Source of the DNA: Entonaema liquescens
Lineage: Eukaryota > Ascomycota > Sordariomycetes > Xylariales > Xylariaceae
Reading direction: 5' to 3'
DNA length: 64,000 nt
Assembly (NCBI GenBank): GCA_902805475.1
Contig: CADCSX010000002.1
Span: 372,001-436,000 of the forward strand
Made by a program: the position numbers and the translations under genes. A model generated the notes under the pieces. The model was given only the letters and a program-made list of their open reading frames with translations. It made no database searches and was not told the origin of the DNA. This document shows positions 1-12,599 of the stretch, in pieces. The number at the start of each line of letters is the position of its first letter. The stretch's first letter is position 1.

Positions 1-575
1 CACTTGAAAATATGACGTCTCGGTCTGAGGCTCAAACCCCTACTGGAAAACCTATCTGCCTGTTGCTACTGTGGTATCGACCGCAGAAGTGCTATGTCCA
101 GTGACATGGCGCTCGAAGTATTTATAGTCAAAGTATAGGTATATTTATAGAGATACGCACGCATACATGCACACATGGGTTCCAACTCTTTGGGACTTCG
201 TCCAGCCCATTCTACCTTGAGAGGTATGCATTAATAGCTCACAAAACGATATCATATCACTCGCGAATGAACACCATCAATGTAAATCTTAAAGTAATTG
301 AAAGTGTAAATTACGTGAAAATGATGTCGATGACAACGGCTAACGTCTAACAGATGTAACAATTTCAACAATAGAGAAGAAAAAAACAGACATTAACACC
401 CAGATGCGCGTGCGAATGAATGTTTCCCTATCTCGCTAATACAGAGGAGGGGGGAACCCCACCGGTGAAGCTTCGTCGCGGGAGACGATGTCATCTTGAC
501 CAAAAGTCGGACCTCCCCCGACAAGCTTAGATCCCTCCCCTGCTTAGCAAAGTTGTCCCGTGCAAGCGGTTACGT
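1..575. other. Left-edge non-coding flank
   Basis: I see no supportable gene here. The right part is the 3' flank of the minus-strand DUF1996 gene. The rest is AT-rich spacer with no recognised element. Confidence 0.5.
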
Positions 576-1912
576 TTAAGCCTTGATAGCCATCTCACCC
601 ATGGGGAGAGCCGCAAGCCCTGTGGTTTGTTAGTAAGGCTTTTTTCTTGTAGTTGTTATGAGAAAAAAGGGAGAAAACTTACAGCCGTCAACCTCCTCGG
701 GAGCTTGTTGCTCCTTGGTGCAAGCGCTGTACTGGTCGGGGGTCTGGGCATGGATGCCGGCGGTAGCGCAGTCGGTGTTCAGACCGCATTGGCCGATGTT
801 GTCCATGGCCTTCTGGAGAGTGTCGCCTTCCCAACCGAAGAGGTAGTCACCGTGAGCGGCAGGGCCGCTATAGCCAAGTTAGTCGATCATCACTTGTTGC
901 AAGAATACCTATTCATATAAAATGAGAGATTTCTCAACTTACCCAAGGTTCATGGAGTAGACGTAGGGGTTGGAGCCGTCGGTGGGGAAGTCGGGGCTGT
1001 TGGCGAACTCGGTGACGTTCCACATCAGCTCGTACATGATCTGGGGGAGCTTGACGGGGTGGGTGGACGGGCAAGCACCACCGCCGGTGGCACCGGAGCC
1101 GGAGCTGTAGGCGACGTGGCTCTGGTGGTCGGGGCTGTCGAGGTTCTTTCCATCCCAGCAGCTAGAAAGCAAGTCAGTGTGTCTGATAAAAAAAAAGAGC
1201 AATAATAAAAATCACAGTTGCAACTTACGTAGGGAAGATGATGGTCTGTCGGATCATCTTGCAGCTTTGGGACTTGGGGATGTCAACCGTGTCGGAGCCA
1301 GTGCAAGGAGCACCACCAACGAAGGTGTTCTCGTTAGGCGATGTCCAGCATCGGTGGCAGATGTTTGACTTCTGGACCTTGTTGGGGTCAGTGTTGGCGG
1401 CGTTACCAGCCAACATACGGAAACCCTAGTTTTGGTTAGTTAAGCAAATCCTATTAATGAGTTTTTTTCTCGCTCGCTCATACCTTCTTGAAAGCGGTAG
1501 TCTTGCCGCTGGGGATGTAGTAAAGGTCGAGACCGCCCTTGTTGATCAGCTTTCCTTGCGGACCACCGTTGCCGACCTGGGGAACACGCTTGTAGGTTCC
1601 GTTCTTGGCCTTGTAGAACATGACGGCGGTCCAGTAGTTGGACTTGTCCTCCTTGAAGGTACAAGACGTACAGGTGGAGGAAGCCAGGTCGTGAGACTCG
1701 GGGTCCATGGTGACGTTCAGGGAGTTACCACCGACCAGCTGGTGAAGATGAGGAGTGTACTTCATGCCGGGGTTGACCAAGGGGTCGATTCGGTCAACGA
1801 CCAACTGGGAGCATGCGAATCGCAGCATAGAGTTTCCGAACTGAGCGGCAGCATTCTGCGCCAGAAGGGCGGCGGCAGCGAGCGTAGTCAGCTGCATCGT
1901 GACTGATTTCAC
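576..1912 (-). CDS. Secreted DUF1996 domain protein
   Basis: Five exons on the minus strand: 1912-1484, 1425-1229, 1161-943, 867-683 and 619-576, giving 357 aa with every junction in frame. The N-terminus is a signal peptide (an MQLTTLAAAALLAQNAAA stretch from residue 6), so the product should be secreted. The mature part begins FGNSMLRFACSQLVVDRIDPLVNPG, shown here only to its first 20 residues in spirit: the landmarks are FACSQLVVDRIDPLVNPG, the HLHQLVGGN segment and NICHRCW with several paired cysteines, all typical of fungal DUF1996. Its biochemical function is unknown; many members are extracellular or carry a C-terminal WSC domain, which this one lacks. The last exon is only 44 nt and ends LAALPMGEMAIKA. 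The start was placed at the first ATG; the in-frame ATG five codons later is an equally good signal-peptide start. Confidence 0.9.
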
Positions 1913-4813
1913 TTAAGACGTTGGGTCGATGAGCCTTTAGTGAGAATGAGTGAGACGTTGGAGCGAGCAACGATGGTAAGCTGAGAGAAGGCAGCGAGAT
2001 GCACGGTTGCAGAAGTAGAATCCGGGGATCTGAAATCTGGGGAACTTCGTGATGCCCGTCGTACTTGTATGATCCGTGGGAGGGCGCTCTCGCGGGCTTG
2101 CGCCCACTAACTGCCGAGTGCGAAGAACTCCTTCGAAGATTTCTTTCACTTGGGCTCTGCGGAACGATTGGTTAGGATCATTTCCCAACTTGATTGGCAT
2201 CGATTTCCGCATTGGGAGTTCAGGGCAGCCATGGCTCCGTGTGTTGATTGATCCCTGAGCCTTGCTTTTCACCCCCTTCTGGCTGTATCGCATTTACCCG
2301 GTTATTTACACCTCCCAATTATAGAACCGCGATAAATGGCAGCGTAGCAACAAGCCGCATCTAGCACTCGGAAATATGGGGTCTAAACAAAAATCCAATT
2401 CAATATTGGACACATCCTAGATATCTCTTTGCCACTGGTCGTCGTATACTAACACATGTAGTTGGGTTTGACCTGAATTAAGCTACCGAACATGATCTTC
2501 CATATCGCCTCGCCTGTGGAGGCGAACCATGGTTCTATGCACGATCGAGAACTTTCACCGTAAAGAAAATTCACCATTCTACCATTCTAGTCATCCGCTT
2601 AGATGGCCTAGCTTGTCATATCATGTATAACTAGCTCTAGGTATAGCTAAAGTTAGTATCTCCCCACGATGCTATTGACAAGTGATCGACATCCGTAGAT
2701 AGCCTTACGGCCGAACGTGCGGCGAGGACTACCAGGGTTCCTAAGGAGCACCCGCTCTTCACTATATCCGGACCAAATCTCGGCCCTAATGTAGAGAGGA
2801 GGAAGGAGAGTGCCAAGACACGTATAGGTCCTGGTCCGGCATCCATACCACGGGTATTATTGAGAACACATGCTAGTGTCGTCATGCCCAAAGAAAGTAA
2901 ATAGAGTCAGTCGACTGTCTAACTCGTCTTAGTGGTAAGCACACTCATTGGCGGCACGCCTAGGCATCCTCAGTAGGGCATGGCATTATCGTTGATGCCT
3001 TGTAATGGGGCCGCGGATGCAAGTGTGGCCTGTAAGATGAAACATGTAGCCAACAGATACGTTACCTCGATATTGACGCTGCCTGTCATAGGCCATCTCC
3101 CGGTTGAAGCTCTCACGTAATGATTCGGTTAACTGTGCCGTAGGGCATACTCCTGAACGAGGGCCACCGTAGCGAAGGAGAAAATGTATTCCAAATCATT
3201 TCGTCGTATAGGAGAAATGGAGTAACTCTCTTAGATAGCTTTGCATCTATATCCTCTTAAGCGAAATACCAACTCGGGTAAGACGTGGCCCAAAGTAAGC
3301 CCGAGAGAATATGATCGCCGATGAGCGACTGTTGAGTGAGATAGATAGATGATGCCTCAACTGAGTACCCAAAGGCAGTTCGAAAATCATCGTCTCTAAG
3401 AGCCTGCTCGCATCCGGGTTGGTGGGACAAGATGCTCGTAGGTAATATTTGGAATTCCAGAGAACAACTTGTCGGCAAGATGGAATAATCTTTAATCTTC
3501 TACTTGCCATTTGAGTGAATTCATTACCTCATCATAGAAGCTATCGTACTGCAAAGGAACCCACTTACCAAATCAGCAGAGATATTTCCCGGGAGTGAGG
3601 CGTGAAGTTTGTGTCTGGAAGTCTCCTTATAAACAGTGGCGCTCATCAAAATTGCCACGGAGAGTCCCAAGCCTGACCCACGCGTCAATAGAGTTTTCTG
3701 TTTCCAAGTTCGGGTCTATTGGAGTCACGGGAACACTTTTAGTTCTTCTCTCTTGACCGAATGAGAATAATTCCTTGCCAGGGGAATATGTCTTCCTATC
3801 GATTGTAAACGTCAGCCTAGGCAATATTGGCCCCCTCGGGAGACCATAATGAAATTTGGTCGATTGATGAATTAAGCTTAAGCTAGATAATCTGGCGTAT
3901 GAAACTATATTCTCCAGTTTCCTAAACTGATGATGATCGTGAATACTTATTCAATAGTTATCTCATATCATCGTCAAGGCCTACATTCTAATATAACACC
4001 ATTCCGATCTTGACATATCCTATGCCTGGATGTCTAATAATAGCTATGGCTTTTATTATTAGGTAGTCTAAGAATAAGAGACGACATACCTAGGAATCCA
4101 TGACGCTGGCTAGCGACTCTCCCAGAAGCCTTGTGGGTGGCTATAGTTAGCCTTTGGTTTGGGTATGCCATGTGAGTATGCGTTGTAACCGGGCCACCCG
4201 CATGAAGTTCATTAATTTCCATGGGGGTCAATATATTGAGGTTAATCTATAGAAGACCGCAGTAACATGAAGAATTCTGTTATTAAGGAGCAGGTAGATA
4301 TTAATTATATGCGATCAATGACAAATAACTTGAATCATGCTTTGCATCTTTTCATCTAAGTTGTAAATTCTCCGTACCTACCTACTCATTAATAAGTGGT
4401 AGTTAAACAAAATGTCAAGTCGAGTGAAGTCAGTATAGTCTTGCGTAATCCCCTCGCCATATCGCGACAATGATCCAACCCCATGGGGACTCCGCGGGGT
4501 TTCGCGAAATCAACAACCGAGACCAGTCAATCCCATCGCCTTGCGTCTCCCGGCAGCGTTCGATTAGCTACACCAATCATAGTTGGTACCTAGCACGCGT
4601 ATCAAACCAGGTCGTTATCATGCTTGCAGCAGATCTCGGGAGATGCCTAAACCTGTCGGAATGCGACGCTGCCACGATCGGGTGCCGATCAGGCGGGTGA
4701 GGTGAAGGACGGACCTGAGGGCCGGCGCGACAAATTACACAGCTCTCTACTTTGTTCGATCACCAATCCTGATGTAAGAGTTTTACGGCGAAAAGAAAGA
4801 GATACGAGCGACC
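1913..4813. other. 2.9-kb gene-poor spacer
   Basis: No intact gene is visible. The region just right of 1912 is the promoter side of the DUF1996 gene, and the right end is the promoter of the fucosidase gene. Between about 3240 and 3830 the minus strand shows protein-like but interrupted reading frames (see findings) that could be a decayed gene. I do not recognise the family. Confidence 0.5.
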
Positions 4814-7364
4814 ATGATTAGGGGTAATAGCATTATCACAGGCTTCCTCCTTCATGTGATGTTCTTCGCCGTAAGGGGCACTGAACAACAATTAGAAACA
4901 TCTGGGTCGCAGGTATGCCGTATTTTATGTGTCTGTCATAGGGCCACGCTCCCATCAAGTTGTACGGAGATATAGTAAATTCCCGTACTAGTCACGGGGG
5001 TGGGCAATATTCATTGCAAAACTAATGCTATGAAAGTCTATCTCGCTTAACCTGTCGCCATTCTACAATAATAAGGCATTTGGCACATACCCAGGGGAGA
5101 CTTCTTTCGACACTCTAGGCCAATCTTATCCGGCGCCGGGTCTAGATCAACCCTACTATACATCAATCCAGACGGGTATTGTATACTCATTCCCGGGGTA
5201 CACAGGACCTAACAAGTCCGACAATATTGTATGCAATAGTCAAACTATAGCCGTACCCCCCGGGTCATACTTCTCAGCCTCATTCCTAGTATCCGAGGAC
5301 AAGGAAAACGAAATAGTATCTGGCAATGTGACATTTACGTATACGGATAACAGCACATCAACGTACGAATTGCGCTCTTTGGACTGGTATAGCTTCCTAA
5401 CTATTAATCGTGGAGAGTTGATATTCCCTAGCCGCTTTACTGCGACCGGTGTGGATTATAACACCAGTCACATATTCGAAAGAACTGCACATCTTGATCC
5501 TGGAAAGGAACTTCGTGCTATCACCTTGCCCGGAGCAACTAGCGCTGATGACGGCAGGCTACACGTGTTCGCCATTTCATTATGGAAAGCCTCCGCGGGA
5601 GTAGATGTGCAGGCTATTCGCCCAACTCAAAAATGGACTAATAGTGGTGCGCAAGTAGTCGAGGTTACCGTCAATAATGCCGGATCTGAGTGTGTCGCAG
5701 GGGATGGGTTGACTTTATCAGTCTCCGGGGATGGTCTCCGGTCCATCGAGAAAAGCCATCTCAAGCGAATATGTCCAGGGGACCAGAAAATTGTAGCAAT
5801 AGGAGTAGAATCAAACTCTACTCAGCGGGTTAACGTCTCAGTGATCCTTGATGATGGTACTACTAACCGGTCATTGGGTTTTGAGAATATTCAATTCGGC
5901 CTAACCGAATGGACCACGGATCTGGACAACCTCGCTAGACACGAGAGTCCAGACTGGTTCAACGATGCCAAATACGGAATATTCATACACTGGGGTCCAT
6001 ATTCCGTGACGGGATGGGGTAACTCATCACCATACGAGAGTTACGCAGAATGGTTCTGGTAAGTGCTTAAAAACCACATAAATACCTACCTACCTACCGA
6101 TCATCGCTTCTAACCTCGACACTCTAGGTGGTACTCCACACACCACCCCGACTCCGACCCCTCCGACTTCTTCAACTACCGCCTCCGCACCTACGGCGCC
6201 AACTGGTCATACGACGACACCTTCCCTGCCTTCACTGCATCCGCCTTCGACCCCAAAGCCTGGGTGGACCTGATCGCCGCCTCCGGCGCAACCTACTTCG
6301 TCCTAACATCCAAGCACCACGACGGCTTCGCCCTCTTCGACGCGGGGTCCACCACGCACCGCTCCGCAATCCACCACGGCCCGCGGCGGGACTTACTCAA
6401 CGAGCTATTCTCCGCCGCAGGTACACACCAGCCGCAGCTCAAGCGCGGGGCGTATTTCTCGCTGCCGGAGTGGTTCAACCCGTCGTACGAGCCCCACGGC
6501 ACCGCGACGTGGCCGGGCGTTCCGGCCGCGAATCCGTACACCGGGGTTGCGGAGGCGTACACGGGACACATTCCGGTCCGCGACTTCGTGCCCGACGTCA
6601 TGCTCCCGCAGATGAACGCGTTGGCGAATACCTATCTCGCGGACATAATGTGGTGCGACTGCGGCAGCGCGAACGCGAGCGCCGAGTTCGCGGCGGCGTG
6701 GTGGAATGCGGCGCGGCGGGACGGGCGCCAGGTAGCGATGAACAGCCGGTGCGGGGTGCCCCAGGTCGCGGACTTCGATACCCCGGAGTACGAGCAGTTC
6801 GCGTCGGCGCAGCGGCGCAAGTGGGAGAGCAATAGAGGGTTGGATCCGTATAGTTACGGGTATAACCGGGCTACGCCGGACTCGGAGTATATGAATGCGA
6901 GTAGTATAGTATACACGCTTGTGGATATCGTGGCGAAGAATGGGAATTTGCTGTTGGACATTGGGCCTAAGGCGGATGGGACGCTGGTCCAGGCTGAGGT
7001 GGATAGTTTGTTGGAGGCGGGCAGATGGATTAGAGGCCACGGGGAGGCCCTTTTTAATACGACGTATTGGTTCGTGCAGAGTGAGCTTGCAGGAAGACCG
7101 GATGTGAGATTTACGCAGACGAATGAGGCGTTCTATGTACTGTTCTTGGAACGACCGCTGCTCCAGAATGGCACCGTTGACGTTGCGGCGCCGGTTCCGG
7201 TATTAGAAGGCGACGAGGTTAGTTTGCTGGCTATAGAAGGTGGTGAAAACCTGGCATGGAGCGTGACAGGGCGTGGTGGCGAGACGACAATGAGGATTGA
7301 GGTTGCTGAAGCACTTTTAGGTGAAGAAGAGTTCTGCTGGGTGTTTAAGATCAAGTATGCATAA
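4814..7364 (+). CDS. Secreted alpha-L-fucosidase, GH29
   Basis: Three exons (4814-4912, 5037-6058, 6128-7364) give 785 aa. Residues 1-22 form a signal peptide. Residues about 35-325 are an N-terminal region with the motifs NNKAFGTYPGE and SYPAPGLDQPYY seen in fungal fucosidase-like proteins. The catalytic GH29 barrel starts near residue 335 with WFNDAKYGIFIHWG and SKHHDGFALF. ADIMWCD (Asp near residue 550) fits the family nucleophile. GNLLLDIGPKADG is the conserved barrel-end motif. The enzyme should hydrolyse terminal alpha-L-fucose from plant or microbial glycans outside the cell. The first intron acceptor (AAAG at 5036) was chosen because it keeps NNKAFGTYPGE in frame. It is the least certain boundary, and 5098-5099 is an alternative. 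The 3' exon is much more GC-rich than the second exon. Confidence 0.9.
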
Positions 7365-7549
7365 CGCCATAGTCCACAACTGACTAGAAACTACCTGCCT
7401 ATGCTAGAATGCTGTAACCCAAGTATGCTTTCGTTTGGGTGTTGGAAATGATGCAGTTTACCGAAATCAATGAACGCCAAAAGCTGGCCCTAAATAAGAA
7501 TCCTTTCTCCAGTAACTCATTCCTCTTAGAATCGTATCATAGATCATCG

Positions 7550-9334
7550 TTACTCTAATGTCATCCTTCTAAGATCTCTAGGAAGATCAGGCGGGCTTCT
7601 TCCATTGCGGTACTGCCACAATCGACTCAGATCCTTTACTCTGACCTTTCCGTCATCAATATCATCCCTCTCATAGAAACTGCCATGTACCGCAACTTCG
7701 CCCTGAACAATACTGCCCTTTCGGCCGGCTAGCTCAATCATGGACCAGCTAGTTTCGACGGCTTCGCGCAGGTCATCCTTTTCCGTGCCTTTTTCAGCCA
7801 CTTCGATAACGCTGCTCATGAAGTCATTTCGGTCAGCACAGCCTATAAACTCTCCCTTGACATCTCGTTTGAGCGGAAACATCCCGTTCAGATAGTGCTG
7901 AGAAAACTGATGTCCGCCCCGCGGAGAAGTGTGTTTGAATACGCGCCCGATATATCGCGGCATTATTGGAGATGCGCGCTCGTTCGTGACGAAATGAAGG
8001 ATTCCCCACAAAGCGACAAAGTCGGTTGTATGAGCGTAATGTTCTACATGAGCGATCGCGCGACCAGATGCCGGTATAGTGTAAGCTGTCGCATGTGATG
8101 CGCTTGACTCTTTTGAGCGAAGTGAGCGTTGGGACACGTCTATTCACTTCAAAAGAGGCTCCACTACCGTTTGACGGCCGTCTTCTTGATAATAATGACT
8201 GGGTCTCAACTGGAGAGTCGGTGAGCGGAATTTCGGCAATTGTAGTGGGGATCTGAGTGTTCTCTTTGAGACCTTCTTTTCCACATGCTGGGCTTCGACA
8301 TGACGATGTGGATTATTAAAATGATTAGAAGCGTTCCCAAAAGTGTAGACCTCAAGTTTGGATAAGAGATTCTGCGGCAGCTCTTGGAGTAACCAGTCGA
8401 GGACCAAACCACCTTCTATCCCGCCCTGTGAGTGTAAGATGAAAACCACTTTTGTGTACTGCGGATTATATAGCTTTTCCTTGATAATCTTATACGCCGC
8501 GCGAATATCGCTCGTGGCATAACCGAAATTACGTTGTACTAGACACTCGACAACGTCAAATATGATTCCCGTAGTTCGGTTGTGAACACCAATGATCGGA
8601 CGCTTGAATGTGAGTGCTAGACGATTGATGTTGCTCTTGAGCCAAGCCTCTCTAGTTCTTGGGGTTAGCGAAATAATGTCACACACCGGACCATCATGTG
8701 GTCACACATACCCAACAGCAACTCCATTTAGGAAAATCCATTGCTCATGTGCATGCTCTTCTAGAGCAGGCGCATATTTTGGATCCGAGGTGAAGGTGAT
8801 GGTTTTCCCGTTCAAGCTAAGGCACAGGAGCCAGTTCACGGTGAAGAACACCCCGATTCCAATAGCCACCATCCAGACCGGAAATAAGACAGCCAAGGGT
8901 AACGTCAATATGAATCCTAACTGAAGAACCACGAGAATTGCATGAATAAACATGCACCACAGGTTTTCCCGCGTAAATGAAAGCTCATCAAAGTGATCTC
9001 CATCGCATGGTCGAAGGGGCCAAATAACCCAAGGTAGAGCCCAAGCAAAGGTGAAGAAGTATCTCACATCCCACATCATCAACCGCCAGGGCATATCGGT
9101 ATAGCTGTAGTTAATAACAGACTCGTCGCCAACTTGGGAGCCGACAAATTCTGTACGATCCATGATGACACCTGATTTCGATCCATTTGATTTCGCAAAG
9201 ATTCTTGAGAAGTAGAGAAGACCACCAACCATAGCAACGGAAACACAGGTAAAGTAGGTGGAAAAGTCCATAGAAGAAAAGAGAGACCCCGGATGAGGAG
9301 TGCAGCACTCTTTTATGACCCCCAGGATACCCAT
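7550..9334 (-). CDS. Membrane-anchored alpha/beta hydrolase-like protein (DUF676-type)
   Basis: Three exons (9334-8712, 8651-8168, 8107-7550) give 554 aa. The first exon carries hydrophobic segments, including MVGGLLYFSRIF near residue 35 and a pair near residues 130-175, so a membrane location is likely. The second exon holds RPIIGVHNRTTGIIFDV and VVFILHSQGGIEGG. HSQGG is a GxSxG-like nucleophile elbow of a lipase or serine hydrolase. The third exon has the conserved HVEHYAHTTDFVALWG and PRYIGRVF. This is a recognisable fungal family without an assigned substrate. The first intron (GTATGT donor, CTAACCCC branch site) is well supported. The second (8167-8108, GTAGTG donor) was chosen because it removes an in-frame TGA and keeps the phase, and it is less certain. 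It converges with the fucosidase gene 185 bp away. Confidence 0.78.
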
Positions 9335-10181
9335 CCTCGTGTCTTTTCAGCTATACTAACTAAGCCTTGCTCCCCCAAACGTCGGGGGTACAAGGAAGAG
9401 ATAATGTGCACGGTTAGTACCCATAGCGTCGGCAACAGCACGGAGTGGCTACTGGACCGTGACATCGTGGCTAGGCCCTAAGGTAGCGACATCCTACAGG
9501 GCTGAGAGGCTTCACTTCTTGGCGTCGATAATACTATTTGTAACCAATAAGCGGTAGTTATAAGAAGTGTGAGTTGGTCATAATTCGGGTCATCTGAGCT
9601 TAGACGCTGGAGCATTTTTAAGTTGTGGAGGGTTGGAGAAATGAAATAAAAGGGAGTTCTTCTATAAAGGTGACTCTTTCTATTCTTACCAACTATTTGA
9701 TTCGTTAACAATCCCGAGGGGCTATAATTAAGCTTTACCGAATAGTCCTAAGCATGTCTTACTTGTTTGCTCTTTCCCTCTTTCCCTCTTTCCCTCGGAG
9801 TAGGCAGGCATTACGTTATATAAATAAGAGGTAGGTAGTAGGTAGCCAGTAGCCAGTAGCCAGTAGCCAAAGAACTACCTGGTATTTGACTTATAACAGG
9901 CAGCTACTACTATAAAAATATTATAAGGCTTAGCGAAGCGTTTACAAAGTCGCACAACATCGAACAGACAAAGCGCCATGTGACTCGTTTCGGCCCGTGC
10001 TTAGGGGCGATTACTAGCGCTACAACTCAGTTAGGTAGGTGACCTACGTAGGTCTCTACGTAGCTTAGCTCGTGGTTACGTCAATCTTTCTTCCGTTCAA
10101 CTTCAACTTCCAACTCTGTTTAATCTCTTGACTCGTGATTCAATCCAAGCGAATTCGGGAATTCGGTATAAACCCAGAGAA
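9335..10181. other. Divergent promoter region with short tandem repeat
   Basis: This lies between the divergent hydrolase and DJ-1 genes. It contains a perfect 7-bp tandem repeat (GTAGCCA, four copies, 9842-9869), a CTTTCCCT repeat near 9772-9798 and several TAGGTA-type motifs. No gene is seen. Confidence 0.55.
9842..9869. repeat. Minisatellite, GTAGCCA x4
   Basis: Four perfect head-to-tail copies of a 7-bp unit, read directly. It follows a TAGGTAGTAGGTA stretch and looks like local slippage. Confidence 0.9.
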
Positions 10182-11264
10182 ATGGAGGATATAATCGAAG
10201 AACCACAGATTACCTCACCAGGTACCTCGGTCGCAACACCGAAGGTTCTAATCATGATGGCCGACTATGGCCATGACCCCACGGGTGCGCCACCTTTAAG
10301 AGACATCTATCTTGCGCCCGTATAATTCAAACTCTAACCACGCCATTTTTAGAAACTGCCGTACCTTACACGGCATTCAAGAACGCGGGCTACGAAGTGC
10401 ATTTCGCAACCGAGAACGGAAACCATCCGCGATGCGACAAGAAGATGCTGGAAGGGTTTACTCAAAAGCTACTCGTACGCCATAACGGCTCGTGAAGGCT
10501 CATCAGATGTTTGAGCTAGCTATCCTAATATCCTAGCAGGGCGCAAGCAAGGAAGTTATCCGCCTATATAAGCTGATGGCCATTAGCGAAGAGATGCGCC
10601 ACCCAATCTCATGGTCCACTCCTGGCTTCTCTCTCGACTCTTTCGATCTCGTCCTCTTCCCCGGAGGCCATGACAAAGGAATGAAGCAAATCATCGAGTC
10701 GCCCATCGTGCATAAACTTGTAGTGGATTACTTCCCCAAGACTAAGAAGCCGAGTAAGAAAGTCATCGCTGCTGTGTGCCACGGTGTCATGGTTCTGTCC
10801 GAGTCGAAGGATGCCAATGGTAACAGTGTTATACGGGATTGCAAGACGACAGCACTGCCAGCGAAATTCGAGCAAGCCGCATACTGGAGTACCCGTGCAG
10901 TCCTCGGCGATTACTATAAGACGTATGGCCACGGAAGCGAAGATGTTGAACAATCGGTACGCAAACCTAGCCTGAGAAAACATCGAGTTGAGTATCTAAC
11001 CAGTTTAATTCGCAGGTCAAGAAAGTCCTCGCCGATCCATCTCAATTTCAGGCTAGCTTGAATCCCGGCCCGTAAGTTGTCCCCTTGTAACCTTGAAGTC
11101 TATGGCCATCTTTATAGACCGGTCTCCTCCGCTCACCATTTACTTCTAGCTTCACCGTTGAAGATGATCAGTACAATTACATAAGTGCTCGGTATCCTGG
11201 CGACGCAGAGCTATTCGCCGAGGAAATCATCAAACTGTTTGAGAGCTTCCACAAGATTGTGTAG
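10182..11264 (+). CDS. DJ-1/PfpI family protein (class I glutamine amidotransferase-like)
   Basis: Five exons (10182-10284, 10353-10474, 10540-10956, 11016-11071, 11150-11264) give 270 aa, with all phases consistent. The fold runs from KVLIMMADYGHDPTET through VPYTAFKNAGYEVHFATENG and FDLVLFPGGHDKG. The nucleophile elbow AAVCHGVMVL puts the catalytic-type cysteine at about residue 155. The end is YNYISARYPGDAELFAEEI. The layout matches fungal Hsp31/DJ-1-like proteins, where roles in glyoxalase III or deglycase activity and stress protection have been described. Which activity this one has cannot be read from sequence. The start is the first ATG in frame; the first 17 residues are acidic and poorly conserved. 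It converges with the HAD gene, 113 bp between stop codons. Confidence 0.9.
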
Positions 11265-11377
11265 AAGCTCCGATTTGTGTTAGCACGGTCTCAAGATACC
11301 AGATTGCCGATATTATTTTTGATCGATATAAGAGCCACATGCAACGAGAATGACTTAGCTATAAGTAATCTAATACA

Positions 11378-12155
11378 CTAATCTTTAAGGATTGACTTGA
11401 TTGCTTCATCAACCCCCGATGCTACAACTATAGGTGCTCGCTTTTCGTCTAGCCGGTCTATCCAACCTTTACCAGCTCTATCGATGAACGCTGCTTTTAA
11501 CCCAGCTGCCCTTGAGCCAACAATATCGAACGGGTTGGCACTTATGACCCAAACATCACCTTCTTGTCCTTGTTTTCCGACTTGCTCAACTAGATGAGCA
11601 TATGCTCTTCTATCGGGTTTAAAGCATTTTAAGCCATGTACTGTGACCGGCGATTTGAATCTCCCTGCATGCGGTCCCAGTTCCGGCGATGTTTTAATCG
11701 AATTTCCAACCATCTCATCAGTACCGTTTGAGAAGACGTAGGCATCCACAGAATCTTTATTCTCTTCCAAGATTTTCAAGGCAGATGGGATTTCGGGGAA
11801 GACATGCAATGAATCATACGACTTCATAAGGGTATCCGCATCTTTCGCCGAAAGTATCAGTCCCAACTCGGCCACCGCATGGCCCAACGAATTGCGCGTT
11901 ATCTCGCTAAAAGACTTGTATTCACCTAATAGTCCTGTTAGAGAATATCCGGCGTAGCTATTAAGGCTAGAACAAAACAACCTTACCCATGCTATTAATC
12001 CGCCACGTATATTCCAGCTGGTACCGCCGCCACAGGGCAGCCAATTGTTTCGCCTTATCTTCATCATAGATCTTGGCTAGCTCTTGAGCTATCGACTCGG
12101 TGGACAGTAGCGTCCCGTAGAGGTCAAACCCGATAACCGTCTTCTTAGTCGCCAT
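11378..12155 (-). CDS. HAD-superfamily hydrolase, 2-haloacid dehalogenase type II-like
   Basis: Two exons (12155-11987 and 11934-11378) give 241 aa. Motif I is FDLYGTLL, with the nucleophile Asp at residue 11. Motif II is VFSNGTDEMV. The basic motif III residue lies in LKCFKPDRRAYAHL. Motif IV is in VWVISANPFDIVGSRAAG. The order and spacing fit the L-2-haloacid dehalogenase group, which releases halide from 2-haloalkanoic acids through an aspartyl ester. Many fungal members have unknown physiological substrates. The intron has a GTAAGG donor, a TCTCTAACAG acceptor region and a length of 52 bp. The upstream region is shared with the divergent HNH gene. Confidence 0.88.
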
Positions 12156-12599
12156 TTTAGAACCGCGCCCGTGGTGGAGTTTCCCGGGGAATGAGTCAAT
12201 AGGCGAAGGAAGACGGTGTACGCTCTTTTATACTCCCTCATCCGAGTGCTGTTGGTAAGATTATGCACGCCCTGCCATTGTCATGAGTCGTCATGCGTTA
12301 TACAGTCGTTGGTTCATGCGGGGTAGCTAAATACTGGATTGGGATAGGTAAAGATGGATAGCTAATTCTGAGCTATGTTCGTTTTAATACCTTCACCTTT
12401 ATTAAATCGAGATGGATATGAGAGGTGATAAACCGGACCTCGCCATATATCTATCTCAGCTTCACTATACAAGAAGTCTCTTACGTCACTTACATAAACA
12501 CATATCTCTATTCTATAGGTAGTCTAGCCTATCACATATGTATTCACACCTCAGATTTATAAGCAAGACATATCATATAATCCCAGATACAATGTCAAG
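12156..12599. promoter_or_regulatory. Divergent intergenic promoter region
   Basis: A 444-bp spacer between the starts of the HAD gene (minus) and the HNH gene (plus). It must hold both promoters. No specific binding site can be named. Confidence 0.4.

Noticed and set aside
4470..4700. 76-codon open frame upstream of the fucosidase
   Set aside because: No domain or splice link to the downstream gene; it lies in the presumed promoter.
6128..7040. Long overlapping open frames on other frames of the fucosidase exon (235 aa plus, 211 aa minus)
   Set aside because: They arise from the high GC of the true exon, are rich in Arg/Pro, and carry no domain, while the GH29 frame has all family motifs.
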